From positions 62,001 through 126,000 of the forward strand of contig JACRNB010000001.1 of the NCBI GenBank assembly GCA_016219425.1: a DNA stretch of 64,000 bases, given 5' to 3'. Shown piece by piece: positions 8,248 through 16,802 of this stretch. The notes beneath the pieces are model-generated. The model worked only from the letters and a program-made list of their open reading frames with translations, did no database searches and was not told the DNA's origin. Source of the stretch: Betaproteobacteria bacterium (lineage in GTDB: Bacteria; Pseudomonadota; Gammaproteobacteria; Burkholderiales; Thiobacillaceae). The position numbers and the translations under genes are program-made. Positions within the stretch are counted from its first letter, which is position 1. Each line of letters opens with the position of its first letter.

Positions 8248-8601
8248 ATGAAGTCGTACCTCGGACTCGCCCTGATCCTGCTGTTTTCCGGTTGCGACCA
8301 ACTCAAGGAGCGCGCCGGCATCCACGACCCGGTCAAGATGGAAGCGGAAGGCAAGGCCATCGGCGGCGCCTGTCGCCATGCCGGGCGCGGGCTGGAGGAT
8401 TGCTACCGGCTCAACCCCCAGGCGGACAAGGCGGCGGTGTACGCGGGCTGGAAGGAAATGAACGAATACATGGCCAAGAACAGCATGCAGGCCGTGGAAC
8501 CCGTCGTCCCGGTTGAAGCCCCGGCAGCGAAGGGCAAAAAGGCCAAGGTCGCCGAAGAGGGGGATGGCGATGGCGCCCCCGCCAAGAAGGCCAAGCACTG
8601 A
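8248..8601 (+). CDS. Small lipoprotein, unknown function
   Basis: A 117-residue predicted lipoprotein: MKSYLGLALILLFSGC carries a lipobox (FSGC) with lipidation at Cys16. Two more cysteines (in GGACRHAGRGLEDCYRLNP) could form a disulfide. The C-terminal third is low-complexity, rich in Ala, Lys and Glu. A clear Shine-Dalgarno (AAGGGG) precedes the ATG. I do not recognise a family. It lies 12 bp after the START-like gene and 9 bp before the phosphatase-family gene, so probably in the same transcript. Confidence 0.7.
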   Translation: MKSYLGLALILLFSGCDQLKERAGIHDPVKMEAEGKAIGGACRHAGRGLEDCYRLNPQADKAAVYAGWKEMNEYMAKNSMQAVEPVVPVEAPAAKGKKAKVAEEGDGDGAPAKKAKH

Positions 8602-8610
8602 CGCCCCGTC

Positions 8611-9366
8611 ATGAAGCCGGCCCTGCGCATCGCCTCGTACAACATCCACAAGGGCCTGTCCTTTTTCAACCGCCGTCTGGTGGTGCATGACCTGCGCGAA
8701 CGTCTGGCCCGCATCAACGCCGATATCGTGTTTCTGCAGGAGGTGCAGGGCCGGCATGACCAGGGTTCCTGGCGTTACGACGCCTGGCCGGAACAGCCCC
8801 AGCACGAATTCCTGGCCGACAGCCTGTGGGATCAGGTCGCCTATGGCCGCAATGCGGTGTACGACCACGGTCACCACGGCAACGCCATCCTCTCCCGCTA
8901 CCCCATCCTCGCCTGGGAGAACGTGGACATCTCCGCTCACGCCTTCGAGAGCCGCGGCCTGCTGCATTGCGAACTGGAAGCGCCCGGCTTCAGCGAACCT
9001 CTGCACGCCATCTGTCTGCACCTGGCCCTGAACGAAGCGGGCCGCCGCAAGCAAGTGCACCAGTTGTGCGAGCGCATCCGCCGCATGGTGCCGGATACGG
9101 CGCCGCTCATCATCGCCGGGGACTTCAACGACTGGCGTCAGCGCACCGGCTCCTATCTGGCCGAGGAACTGGGCCTGCGCGAGGTGTTCGAGGTCACGCG
9201 CGGACGTCCCGCGCGCAGTTTCCCCGCGGCCCTGCCCATGTTCACCCTCGACCGCATCTATGTCCGGGGGTTCAACATCCACTCCGCCCAAGTGCATCAG
9301 GGCGTGAACTGGCGTCGTCTGTCCGACCACGCCGCCCTCACCGCGCACCTGCGTCCCCTGGCCTGA
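8611..9366 (+). CDS. Endonuclease/exonuclease/phosphatase family protein (YbhP-like)
   Basis: A 251-residue member of the metal-dependent endonuclease/exonuclease/phosphatase fold. The signature motifs are RIASYNIHKG at the start, FLQEVQGR (catalytic Glu), GDFNDWR and LSDHAAL at the C-terminus. It is followed after 9 bp by clsB, the same pairing as ybhP and clsB (ybhO) in enterobacteria, so I call it YbhP-like. The substrate is unknown; the context suggests phospholipid metabolism. Confidence 0.88.
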   Translation: MKPALRIASYNIHKGLSFFNRRLVVHDLRERLARINADIVFLQEVQGRHDQGSWRYDAWPEQPQHEFLADSLWDQVAYGRNAVYDHGHHGNAILSRYPILAWENVDISAHAFESRGLLHCELEAPGFSEPLHAICLHLALNEAGRRKQVHQLCERIRRMVPDTAPLIIAGDFNDWRQRTGSYLAEELGLREVFEVTRGRPARSFPAALPMFTLDRIYVRGFNIHSAQVHQGVNWRRLSDHAALTAHLRPLA

Positions 9367-9375
9367 ACCGCTGCG

Positions 9376-10566
9376 GTGATCCGCGAAGGCAACCGCCTCA
9401 CCCTGCTGGAAAACGGCGAGGCCTACTTCCCGGCCCTGGTGGCGGCGCTGGACAGCGCCCGTATTGAAGCCCACGTCGAGACCTACCTCTTCCGCGCCGA
9501 CGCCTCCGGCATGGCTGTCGTCCGTTCCCTCATGCGCGCAGCGCGGCGGGGGGTGGTCGCCCGCCTGCTGATGGATGGGTTTGGCTCGCGCGGTCTGTCC
9601 GCCGTACTGCTGGCGGAACTGCGTACTGCGGGGGTGGAGGTGCTGTTTTTCCGTCCCGAACTGGGCGCTTTGCGCATACGCCGCTCGCGCCTGCGTCGTA
9701 TGCACCGCAAGCTGGCCGTGGTGGACGCACGGGTGGCCTTCGTGGGCGGCATCAACCTGATCGACGACCTGAACGGACGCAATCTGGCCGCGCCCCGTCT
9801 CGATTACGCCGTGCAGGTGGAGGGCCCCCTGGTGGCCGACATCCATGCGGCGGCGCGCCGGCTCTGGCTTCAGGTGGGATGGAGCCGGCTCGGCCTGCGC
9901 CGGGGCGAGGACGCCTGGCTGAAGCCCGTGATCCAGCCCGCCGGCGCGCAGCGCGCCGAACTCTGCATGCGCGACGCCCTGCATCACCGCCACAGCATCG
10001 AGTCCGCCTACCTGGAGGCGATCCAGCATGCGCGCCAGGAGATCTTCCTGGCCAATGCCTACTTCCTTCCCGGCCTGCGCTTCCGCCGCGCCCTGGTGGA
10101 GGCGGCGCGGCGCGGTGTGCGCGTGGTCCTGATCATGCAGGGGCAGACCGACCACCCCCTGTTCCGCGCCGCCACCCGGGCGCTGTACCGCCATTTCCTG
10201 GAAAACGGCATCGAGATCTTCGAATACCACGCCAGCGAACTGCATGCGAAGGTGGCCGTGGTGGACGGCTATTGGGCCACGGTGGGGTCGAGCAATATCG
10301 ACCCGTTCAGCCTGCGTCTGGCGCGTGAGGCCAATGTCATGGTGCATGACCGCGAGTTTGCCCAGCACCTGATGGCCAGTCTGGAGACGGCCCAGAGCCG
10401 GGGCGCGCATCGCGTACACCGCATGGTCTGGCGGCGCATCTCGTGGCCGGTGCGCCTGGGGTCGTGGCTGGCCTACGGGCTGGTGCGGGTGCTGATGGGG
10501 CTGGCCCGGTTCGCGCCGGAGCCGTCCGCGTCAACCGATTCCCGCGATCCCTTCGCCCCGCTTTGA
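9376..10566 (+). CDS. clsB: Cardiolipin synthase B
   Basis: A 396-residue phospholipase D-superfamily enzyme, likely cardiolipin synthase B acting at the inner membrane. It has two HxKxxxxD motifs: HRKLAVVD starting at His110 and HAKVAVVD starting at His290, each followed by a Gly-rich GGIN or GSSNID segment. The start is the GTG at 9376, since the family N-terminus begins here (IREGNRLTLLENGEAYF) and no ATG is suitably placed; no good ribosome-binding site is seen. It follows the ybhP-like gene on the same transcript. Confidence 0.92.
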   Translation: MIREGNRLTLLENGEAYFPALVAALDSARIEAHVETYLFRADASGMAVVRSLMRAARRGVVARLLMDGFGSRGLSAVLLAELRTAGVEVLFFRPELGALRIRRSRLRRMHRKLAVVDARVAFVGGINLIDDLNGRNLAAPRLDYAVQVEGPLVADIHAAARRLWLQVGWSRLGLRRGEDAWLKPVIQPAGAQRAELCMRDALHHRHSIESAYLEAIQHARQEIFLANAYFLPGLRFRRALVEAARRGVRVVLIMQGQTDHPLFRAATRALYRHFLENGIEIFEYHASELHAKVAVVDGYWATVGSSNIDPFSLRLAREANVMVHDREFAQHLMASLETAQSRGAHRVHRMVWRRISWPVRLGSWLAYGLVRVLMGLARFAPEPSASTDSRDPFAPL

Positions 10567-10635
10567 CCGGGGCCATGCCATCAGTGAAGATGCGCCCCTT
10601 CGATTTCCTGGCCCCGGTCGATGCGCGCGCATCTT

Positions 10636-10663
10636 GTAGCGCCGGCATCCCTGCCGGCTCTAC
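10636..10663. repeat. REP-like palindromic repeat (GTAGCGCCGGC type)
   Basis: A short palindrome reading GTAGCGCCGGCATCC, then its near-complement ending GGCTCTAC. A related inverted pair lies upstream of hslU at 20302-20351. Both are intergenic, as expected for REP elements. Confidence 0.65.
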
Positions 10664-10693
10664 CCGGCGTTCAGGTTCATGAACAGGACGCAT

Positions 10694-11938
10694 ATGAAAG
10701 ACGCTGGTGAGGATGTGCAGGTAAACAGCCAGAATGGCCCCGCTCCCCGCGTGCTGGTGTTCTCCATGCTGTTCCCCGGCCCCGCCGACGCCCAGAGCGG
10801 CGCGTTCATCCGCCAGCGCATGTTCCGGGTGGCCCGGCATCTGCCCCTGGTCGTGGTCGCCCCCCGCCCCTGGATGCCGGGGCAGGGGCTGATCCGCCTG
10901 TTCCGCCCGCACTACCGCCCCCCCGCTCCCGCCTTCGAGATTCAGGACGGCATCGAGGTGCATCGTCCCCGCTTCCTCTCCATCCCCGGCCTCTTGAAAC
11001 GCTGGGACAGCCTGTTCATGGCTCTGGGCAGCTACCTCACCGTGCGGCGTCTGCAACGGCGCCTGGGCTGCAATCTGATCGACGCCCACTTCGGCTGGCC
11101 CGACGGGCACGCCGCCACCTGGCTTGGGCGCTGGCTCGGGCTGCCGGTCTCCATCACCCTGCGCGGTTCCGAGCTGGTGCATACGCGCACGCCGGCCAAG
11201 GCGCGCCGCCTGGGACAGGCGATGCAGCGCGCCACGCGCGTGTTCGCGGTCTCGCGCGAGCTGTGCGACCTCGCCATCCGTCTTGGCGCGGACGCGGCCA
11301 AGGCCAGCGTGGTCGGCAACGCGGTGGACAGCGAACGCTTCCGCCCCGAACCCCGCGCCGAGGCGCGCGCCCGTTACGGCCTGGCGGCAGAGGACGGGCC
11401 GGTGCTGGTGAGCGTGGGCTGGCTGGTGGAGGGCAAGGGGTTCCACCGGGTCATCGCCTGCCTGCCGGAACTCCTGCAACGCCACCCCAACCTGAGCTTG
11501 CTGGTGGTGGGCGGCCCCAGCCCGTCGGAGAACATGGAACCCCGCCTGCGCGCCCAGGTGGCGGAACTGGGGCTGGAGGCGCGCGTGCGCTTCCTGGGTG
11601 CGTTGCCCCAGACCGAGCTGCGCTGGGCGCTTTCCGCCGCAGACGTGTTCGTGCTCTCCACCCGGCGCGAGGGCTGGGCCAACGTGCTGCTGGAGGCCAT
11701 GGCCTGCGGCCTGCCCGTGGTGACCACGCGGGTCGGCGGCAACCCCGAGGTGGTGTGCCGGGACGAGTTGGGGGAACTGGTTCCCTTTGATGATCCCGCC
11801 GCCCTGCGCGACGCCATCACACGCAGCCTGGAGCGGGAGTGGGATCGGGCCGCCATCCGCGCCCATGCCGTGGCCAACTCCTGGGACAGCCGGGTGGCCG
11901 TGCTGTGCGAGCACTTCAGCGCCATGGTGCGGCCATGA
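10694..11938 (+). CDS. Group 1 glycosyltransferase
   Basis: A 414-residue GT-B fold glycosyltransferase (GT4 type) likely adding a sugar in surface-polysaccharide synthesis. The N-terminal half starts RVLVFSMLFPGPADAQSGAF. The C-terminal half has the donor-binding signature RREGWANVLLEAMACGLPVV with the EX7E-type glutamates. I prefer ATG 10694 (MKDAGED) over ATG 10679 because an AGGA sequence lies 5 bp upstream of it. The stop overlaps the start of the beta-helix gene by 4 bp (ATGA), so they form one operon with the O-ligase gene. Confidence 0.88.
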   Translation: MKDAGEDVQVNSQNGPAPRVLVFSMLFPGPADAQSGAFIRQRMFRVARHLPLVVVAPRPWMPGQGLIRLFRPHYRPPAPAFEIQDGIEVHRPRFLSIPGLLKRWDSLFMALGSYLTVRRLQRRLGCNLIDAHFGWPDGHAATWLGRWLGLPVSITLRGSELVHTRTPAKARRLGQAMQRATRVFAVSRELCDLAIRLGADAAKASVVGNAVDSERFRPEPRAEARARYGLAAEDGPVLVSVGWLVEGKGFHRVIACLPELLQRHPNLSLLVVGGPSPSENMEPRLRAQVAELGLEARVRFLGALPQTELRWALSAADVFVLSTRREGWANVLLEAMACGLPVVTTRVGGNPEVVCRDELGELVPFDDPAALRDAITRSLEREWDRAAIRAHAVANSWDSRVAVLCEHFSAMVRP

Positions 11939-13173
11939 ATTCCCGATTCTGGCTGATCGCCGTGCTGGGCGGGCTTGCCATCACCCAGGCCTGGGCCGTG
12001 TCCCGACCGTCGCCGCGGGTATTGCAGGTTGGCCCCGCGCGCACCCTGCAAGCCCCCAGCCAGGCGGCGCGCGTGGCGCGAGATGGCGATACGGTCGAGA
12101 TCGACGCGGGGGAATATCGGGGCGACGCCGCCATCTGGCGCGCCCACGGGCTCAAGATTCGCAGCGTCGGCGGCATGGCGCTGTTGCGCGCCGCCGGGGC
12201 CTCGGCGGAACAGAAGGCCATCTGGGTGATCAAGGGCAATGACACGACGGTGGATGGCATCGGCTTCCTGGACGCCCGCGTGGCCGACCGCAACGGCGCC
12301 GGCATCCGCCTGGAAGGGCGCAACCTGACCGTGCGCAACAGCCTGTTCCGGGATAACGAGAACGGCATCCTCACTGGCCAGAATCCGGACAGCGAGGTGC
12401 TGGTGGAGCACACCGAGTTCGACCACAACGGCTATGGCGACGGGCAATCGCACAACCTCTATGTGGGCGCCATCCGCCGCTTCACCCTGCGCTTCAGCTA
12501 CAGCCACACCGCACGGGTCGGCCATCAGGTGAAGAGCCGCGCGGCGGAGAACCACATCCTCTACAACCGCATCGCCGACGATGCCGGCGGGCGTTCCAGT
12601 TACCTCATCGACCTGCCGGCGGGCGGACTTTCCTATGTGGCGGGGAACGTGCTGCATCAGGGCGCGCTGGCCGAGAACTACACCATGGTGTCCTACGGCG
12701 CGGAAAAGCTGATGCATCCGGTGAACCGGCTATATGTGCTGCACAACACCTTCGTGAATGACCGGGAGCAGGGGTGCCGCGCGCTGTTCGTCGCGTCCGG
12801 AGCGGAGAAGGCGTTGATGCTGAACAACCTGATGGTGGATTGCGCCAAGACCGATGGGCCGGTGCTGGAAGGCAACACCGTGACGGCCAGCCGCGCCAGC
12901 CTGATGAATGCCGCCCAGGGAGATCTGCGTCCGCGTCCGGGCAGCGCCGCGGTGGATCGGGGCATGTCGTGCGCCGCCCTGGAGCGGCTCGATCTTTCCT
13001 GCCCGGAGATGCACTACCTCCACCCCCTGCGTTTCGAGCCGCGCCGCATCCAGGGCGCGCCGGACGCGGGGGCATACGAGAGTCCCCAGGGATCGGCTGC
13101 GCCCAGCCCGGCCCCCGAGGGGGCCAAGGGAAACCGGGGCGGCCCTTCGTTTTCCAGAGTGAGCGGGAGGTAG
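11935..13173 (+). CDS. Secreted right-handed parallel beta-helix protein
   Basis: A 412-residue exported protein with a signal peptide (MNSRFWLIAVLGGLAITQAWA) and a parallel beta-helix body like pectate lyases and polysaccharide-modifying enzymes. The repeating turns are visible as NLTVRNSLFRDNENGI, VLVEHTEFDHNG and similar, with a terminal APDAGAYE motif seen in choice-of-anchor and PbH1 proteins. It may act on, or bind, the polysaccharide made by its neighbours; no catalytic residues can be fixed. The last 30 residues are encoded by a copy of a dispersed hairpin repeat (13101-13156), an unusual C-terminal extension. Confidence 0.8.
   Translation: MNSRFWLIAVLGGLAITQAWAVSRPSPRVLQVGPARTLQAPSQAARVARDGDTVEIDAGEYRGDAAIWRAHGLKIRSVGGMALLRAAGASAEQKAIWVIKGNDTTVDGIGFLDARVADRNGAGIRLEGRNLTVRNSLFRDNENGILTGQNPDSEVLVEHTEFDHNGYGDGQSHNLYVGAIRRFTLRFSYSHTARVGHQVKSRAAENHILYNRIADDAGGRSSYLIDLPAGGLSYVAGNVLHQGALAENYTMVSYGAEKLMHPVNRLYVLHNTFVNDREQGCRALFVASGAEKALMLNNLMVDCAKTDGPVLEGNTVTASRASLMNAAQGDLRPRPGSAAVDRGMSCAALERLDLSCPEMHYLHPLRFEPRRIQGAPDAGAYESPQGSAAPSPAPEGAKGNRGGPSFSRVSGR
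13101..13156 (+). repeat. Nested-hairpin dispersed repeat, copy A
   Basis: An inner perfect hairpin GGCCCCC-GA-GGGGGCC (13110-13125) is followed by a weak outer stem GGAAA/TTTCC (13129-13133 with 13151-13155) enclosing the core GGGGCGGCCC (13136-13145). This copy lies in the coding region for the beta-helix protein's C-terminus. Related copies are near 39034, 41841 and 61851 (the last inverted). Confidence 0.75.
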
Positions 13174-13176
13174 CGC

Positions 13177-14508
13177 GTGCGTAACGACATCATCATCATG
13201 ACCCTGTTCCTGTGGGGCATGTTCCGCGTCTTCTCCCATGTGCATGTGGGCATTTACCTGTGGACCTGGATCAGTCTGATGTCGCCCCACACCATGCAGT
13301 GGGGCAGAACCTCCGGCATCCCCTTCTCCATGATCATCGCCGGCTCCACCCTGGCGGCCCTGTTCACCTCCAAAGACCCCAGGCAAAGGATCTGGTCGCC
13401 GGAGATGACGCTGATCCTGATCCACCTGGCCTGGGTGGGGATGACCACCTACTTCGCCATCAACGCCAGCGGGGCGTGGAAGGAATTCGATCGCTTCTGG
13501 AAGATCCAGTTGTTCACCGTGCTGGCCGTGGCCTTGCTGACGGATCGGGACAAACTGGACAAGTTCATCTGGATCGTGGCCGCCTCCATCGGTTTTTATG
13601 GCGTCAAGGGGGGCATCTTCACCATCCTCACCGCCGGTAATTCGCGCGTGTGGGGGCCGGCTGGCTCGTTTATCGAAGGCAACAACGAGATGGCCATGGC
13701 CAACCTGATGGTGCTGCCGCTGTTTTTCTACCTGCTGGGGATTCAGAAAAACGAGTGGATCAAGCGCGGAATCGTGCTGTCCATCGCCTTGAACGTGTTT
13801 TCCATCATCGGTTCCCAGTCGCGCGGGGCCATGCTGGGCATGCTGGCCATCGGCGGGTTTTTCTGGCTCAAGAGTCGATCCAAGGTCAAATCCCTTCTCT
13901 TGGTGCTGATCCTGGGCGGGACGGTGGCCTCGTTCATGCCTCAGGCCTGGTGGGACCGCATGAACACGGTGAAGACCCATGATCAGGACGCCTCCGCCAT
14001 GGGCCGCATCAATGCCTGGGTGGTGGCCTTGCGCGTGGCCAACGATCACCTCATCGGCGGCGGCGCCAACGTGTTCACGCCGCGCATCTTCCAGCAATAC
14101 GCCCCGGTGCCGGAGGATTGGCATGACGTGCACAGCATCTATTTCGAACAGATCGGCGAGCAGGGCTGGATCGGGTTTGTCCTCTACTTCAGCATCTATG
14201 CTCTGGCCTGGTTCCGTTGCAGCCGCATCATCCGGCGCTACAAGAACGACCCGGATAAAAAGTGGGCCGCCAGTCTGGCGGCCATGGTGCAGGTGGGGAT
14301 CATCGGCTTCATGGCCGCCGGGGCCTTTCTGGGCCTCTCGTACTGGGATCTGCCGTTCGACCTCATCGTCATCGCCCTGGTCCTGTCCAAGATCCTGGAG
14401 CAGGAACAGGAAGATGCGGCTCAGGCGTCCAGGCCGGTGAGCAAGGCCGCCGCCCTGGCTGCAACTAGAGGGAACGGGCGGCGAGCCACTCCTCCAGCGT
14501 CAGGATGA
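13177..14508 (+). CDS. O-glycosylation ligase, exosortase A-associated
   Basis: A 443-residue polytopic membrane protein of the Wzy/O-antigen-ligase superfamily. It matches the type annotated as putative O-glycosylation ligase, exosortase A system-associated (starts RNDIIIMTLFLWGMFRVFSH). About ten hydrophobic segments and a large periplasmic loop (HDVHSIYFEQIGEQGW) fit the family. The start is GTG 13177, with GGGAGGT 7 bp upstream. It should join glycan to protein or polymerise repeat units for the XrtA polysaccharide. It is the third gene of a glycosyltransferase-beta helix-ligase operon. Its 3' end overlaps the convergent gene at 14465-16258 by 44 bp. Confidence 0.88.
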   Translation: MRNDIIIMTLFLWGMFRVFSHVHVGIYLWTWISLMSPHTMQWGRTSGIPFSMIIAGSTLAALFTSKDPRQRIWSPEMTLILIHLAWVGMTTYFAINASGAWKEFDRFWKIQLFTVLAVALLTDRDKLDKFIWIVAASIGFYGVKGGIFTILTAGNSRVWGPAGSFIEGNNEMAMANLMVLPLFFYLLGIQKNEWIKRGIVLSIALNVFSIIGSQSRGAMLGMLAIGGFFWLKSRSKVKSLLLVLILGGTVASFMPQAWWDRMNTVKTHDQDASAMGRINAWVVALRVANDHLIGGGANVFTPRIFQQYAPVPEDWHDVHSIYFEQIGEQGWIGFVLYFSIYALAWFRCSRIIRRYKNDPDKKWAASLAAMVQVGIIGFMAAGAFLGLSYWDLPFDLIVIALVLSKILEQEQEDAAQASRPVSKAAALAATRGNGRRATPPASG

Positions 14509-16258
14509 GCCACAGCATCTTGCCGAAGTAGGTGGCATGGCCGGACATGTGCTCGCTCCGGATCAGGTCGATGTAGGCGGGCTGGAGGATGTTGCGGCGC
14601 TTGAATGCGGTCAGGGCCGCCTCGATGCGATCCCGTAGCGGCGCGTACTCCTTGGCCCACAGGCCGAAGGGCAGGCCGAAACCGTGTTTGCTCTTGTCGA
14701 TGATCTCGTCCGGCAGGAAGCCTCTCAGCGCGGTCTTGAAGAACCAGCGCAGGTACTGGCCCTTCACCTTCCAGTCCGGCGGCGTCTCGCCCGAGAACTC
14801 CACCAGGGCGTCATCCAGCAGCGGATAGCGCACCTCGATCCCCGCGATTTCCGTCATGCCCGCCACCTTGCGCAGGTCGCAGTCGGCCAGGGTGAACTTC
14901 AGGTCCAGATGCAGCATGCGGTTGATGTAGGAGCGGGAATCGGCCCGGTCATACACCTCCTTGAGCCAGTCTTCCGGCTGGCGCGTGTCGAGTCCGGTGA
15001 GGAAACCCGGCGCGAACATCTCATCCAGAGGCTGGCGATAGATGAAGTTGTAGGCGCTCATGCGCTCCGGCAGGGGGATGTTGGCCTGCTGGATATAGCT
15101 TTGCAGCTTGCGCATCGGCGCAATTCGGTGCGCGCCGGGGAGATGGGCCAGGGGTTCGATCAGGCCGCGCCGCAATGGCCCCGGAATCAGGTGGTAGGCC
15201 TCGAAGATCTTCTGTTTGGCGTAGCGTTCGTTGCCGCCGAAGATCTCGTCGCCGCCATCCCCCGCCAGCATGACGCGGTAGCCCTCCGCCGCCGCCAGAC
15301 GGGCGCAGTAGTAGGTGGGCACGGCGGATTCGTTGGCGAAGGGTTCGTCGAAATGGCGCGCGATCAGGGGGACGAGGTCGAGGATGTCCTGCGGCTTGAG
15401 GTAGTACTCGCGCATGTCCAGGCCGAAGCGGCGACCGGCGATGCGGGCGTATTCCATCTCATCGAAGCCGTTGGCGTCGAAGCCGATGGAATAGGTGCGC
15501 GCCTCGCCGCGCTGCTCCTTGAGCACGCCGCTGACGGTGGAACTGTCGGTGCCGCCGGACAGAAAGGCCGCCACCCGATCCTGACCGGTGGAACGGGCCA
15601 CGCTCTCCCGCAGCAGGCCGTGGAAACATTGCGCCTGATCCGCGAAATCCGTCCGCGGCTCGTCCCGGTAAGCCAGCGCCCAGTAAAAGCCCTGGCTGAC
15701 CGCACCCTTGCGCCAGTACAGCCACTGCGCCGGCAACAGCTTGTTTACCGCGCGAAAGATGCTGCCCGGCGCGGGCACTTGATAGAAGTAGAAGTAGTTG
15801 AACAGGGCCTGGGGGTCGAGCGTCGCGCCCACCGCGGGGTGCGCCGCCACCATGTCCACCTGGCTGGCGAACACCAGTCCGTTGGCGGAGGCGGCAAAGG
15901 CGAGTTTTTCCGCGCCGATGCGGTCCAGGGCGAGAAAGGCGCTGTGCTCTGCACGGTCCAGCACCGCCAGGGCAAAGTTGCCGTGGATGTGGCGCGGGGC
16001 GTCCTTGCCGTATTTGCGCCACAGGCCCAGCAGCTTGTGGGCGGAGTCGGAGGCCGGAACGCCGTCGAACAGTGGTCGTCCGGTGATGAGGGCGGTCAGA
16101 TCGCCTTCCTGGGCGATGGACAGGGTGGATGCGGCCCCCAGGCCGGGGGTGTGCAGGCGCTGGGAAAGGGCCGTCGCGGCGCACTTGGCCAGCATGGCCT
16201 CCAGAGCGACTCCGGGGTCCATGTCCGGATGTCCTGTCCAGCCAGCTAGACGATGCAT
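14465..16258 (-). CDS. Asparagine synthase-related protein lacking the N-terminal cysteine
   Basis: A 597-residue protein with the two-domain layout of glutamine-dependent asparagine synthetase. The C-terminal synthetase domain is well kept: PP-loop AAFLSGGTDSS (about residue 240), GDGGDEIFGGNERY and the conserved HGFGLPFGLW. The N-terminal glutaminase-like domain begins MHRLAGWTG, so the catalytic Cys2 is replaced by His. It therefore probably cannot hydrolyse glutamine and may use ammonia or another nucleophile to amidate a sugar or peptide. Similar proteins occur in exopolysaccharide loci. The paralogue at 35619-37514 keeps Cys2. It is transcribed toward the O-ligase. Confidence 0.85.
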   Translation of the reverse strand: MHRLAGWTGHPDMDPGVALEAMLAKCAATALSQRLHTPGLGAASTLSIAQEGDLTALITGRPLFDGVPASDSAHKLLGLWRKYGKDAPRHIHGNFALAVLDRAEHSAFLALDRIGAEKLAFAASANGLVFASQVDMVAAHPAVGATLDPQALFNYFYFYQVPAPGSIFRAVNKLLPAQWLYWRKGAVSQGFYWALAYRDEPRTDFADQAQCFHGLLRESVARSTGQDRVAAFLSGGTDSSTVSGVLKEQRGEARTYSIGFDANGFDEMEYARIAGRRFGLDMREYYLKPQDILDLVPLIARHFDEPFANESAVPTYYCARLAAAEGYRVMLAGDGGDEIFGGNERYAKQKIFEAYHLIPGPLRRGLIEPLAHLPGAHRIAPMRKLQSYIQQANIPLPERMSAYNFIYRQPLDEMFAPGFLTGLDTRQPEDWLKEVYDRADSRSYINRMLHLDLKFTLADCDLRKVAGMTEIAGIEVRYPLLDDALVEFSGETPPDWKVKGQYLRWFFKTALRGFLPDEIIDKSKHGFGLPFGLWAKEYAPLRDRIEAALTAFKRRNILQPAYIDLIRSEHMSGHATYFGKMLWLILTLEEWLAARSL

Positions 16259-16271
16259 GAGGCCTCCGGGA

Positions 16272-16757
16272 TCAGGGTTTGGGCGGGATCAGCGGGGCCT
16301 TGGGATAGCCCGCTTCATCCAGCAGGGCGGCCCAGGTGCTGGCCAGGAAGCCCTTTTCCGGCTTGCCGCCGATGACCAGGACCGGCACTTCCAGCGCGCC
16401 GATCAGCTTTTTCAGTTCCAGCGCCGTCTCCGGCGTCTTGGCCGGGTCTTTCAGGGTGTAGGGCACGCCGCGCTGTTTCAGGAAGTCCTTGGCCTGGTCG
16501 CACACCGGGCCGCATTCGTTGGAGTACAGCGTCACCGGCGATTTCTCGCGCGCCACGGTGGTGGCGTAGGTCTCCTTGGCCACCTCCACCACATTGCCCT
16601 TGCCCGAGATCTGCTGCGACTTCATGTTTTTCTGCACGGGCGGCTGGTCGCCGTAATGGACCTTGCCGCGTTCGTCCACCCAGCGGTACAGCTCGCCGCC
16701 CAGGGCGGGGCCGATGGAGGTTGCAACACAGAGGATCAGTAACAGGGGGCGCTTCAT
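16272..16757 (-). CDS. DUF4124 protein with glutaredoxin-like domain
   Basis: A 161-residue exported protein. A signal peptide (about residues 1-20) is followed by a DUF4124 segment (GELYRWVDERGKVHYGDQPP) and a glutaredoxin/thioredoxin-like domain (from VTLYSNECGPVCDQAKDFL). The redox motif is CGPVC, a CxxxC rather than the usual CxxC, and the family proline appears in LEVPVLVIGG. It probably acts in periplasmic thiol chemistry, but no partner is apparent. It follows the asparagine-synthase-like gene's strand, with 13 bp between them. Confidence 0.78.
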   Translation of the reverse strand: MKRPLLLILCVATSIGPALGGELYRWVDERGKVHYGDQPPVQKNMKSQQISGKGNVVEVAKETYATTVAREKSPVTLYSNECGPVCDQAKDFLKQRGVPYTLKDPAKTPETALELKKLIGALEVPVLVIGGKPEKGFLASTWAALLDEAGYPKAPLIPPKP

Positions 16758-16802
16758 GGTCGGGTTCTCCAGGGACCGGGCGATTGTAATGCGCCGCCCG
16801 CC

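Noticed and set aside
6583-10419. A very long minus-strand reading frame opposite amiC to clsB
   Set aside because: It is a GC-driven open frame antisense to six clear genes; it shows no family motif and is full of His/Gln/Gly runs typical of shadows.
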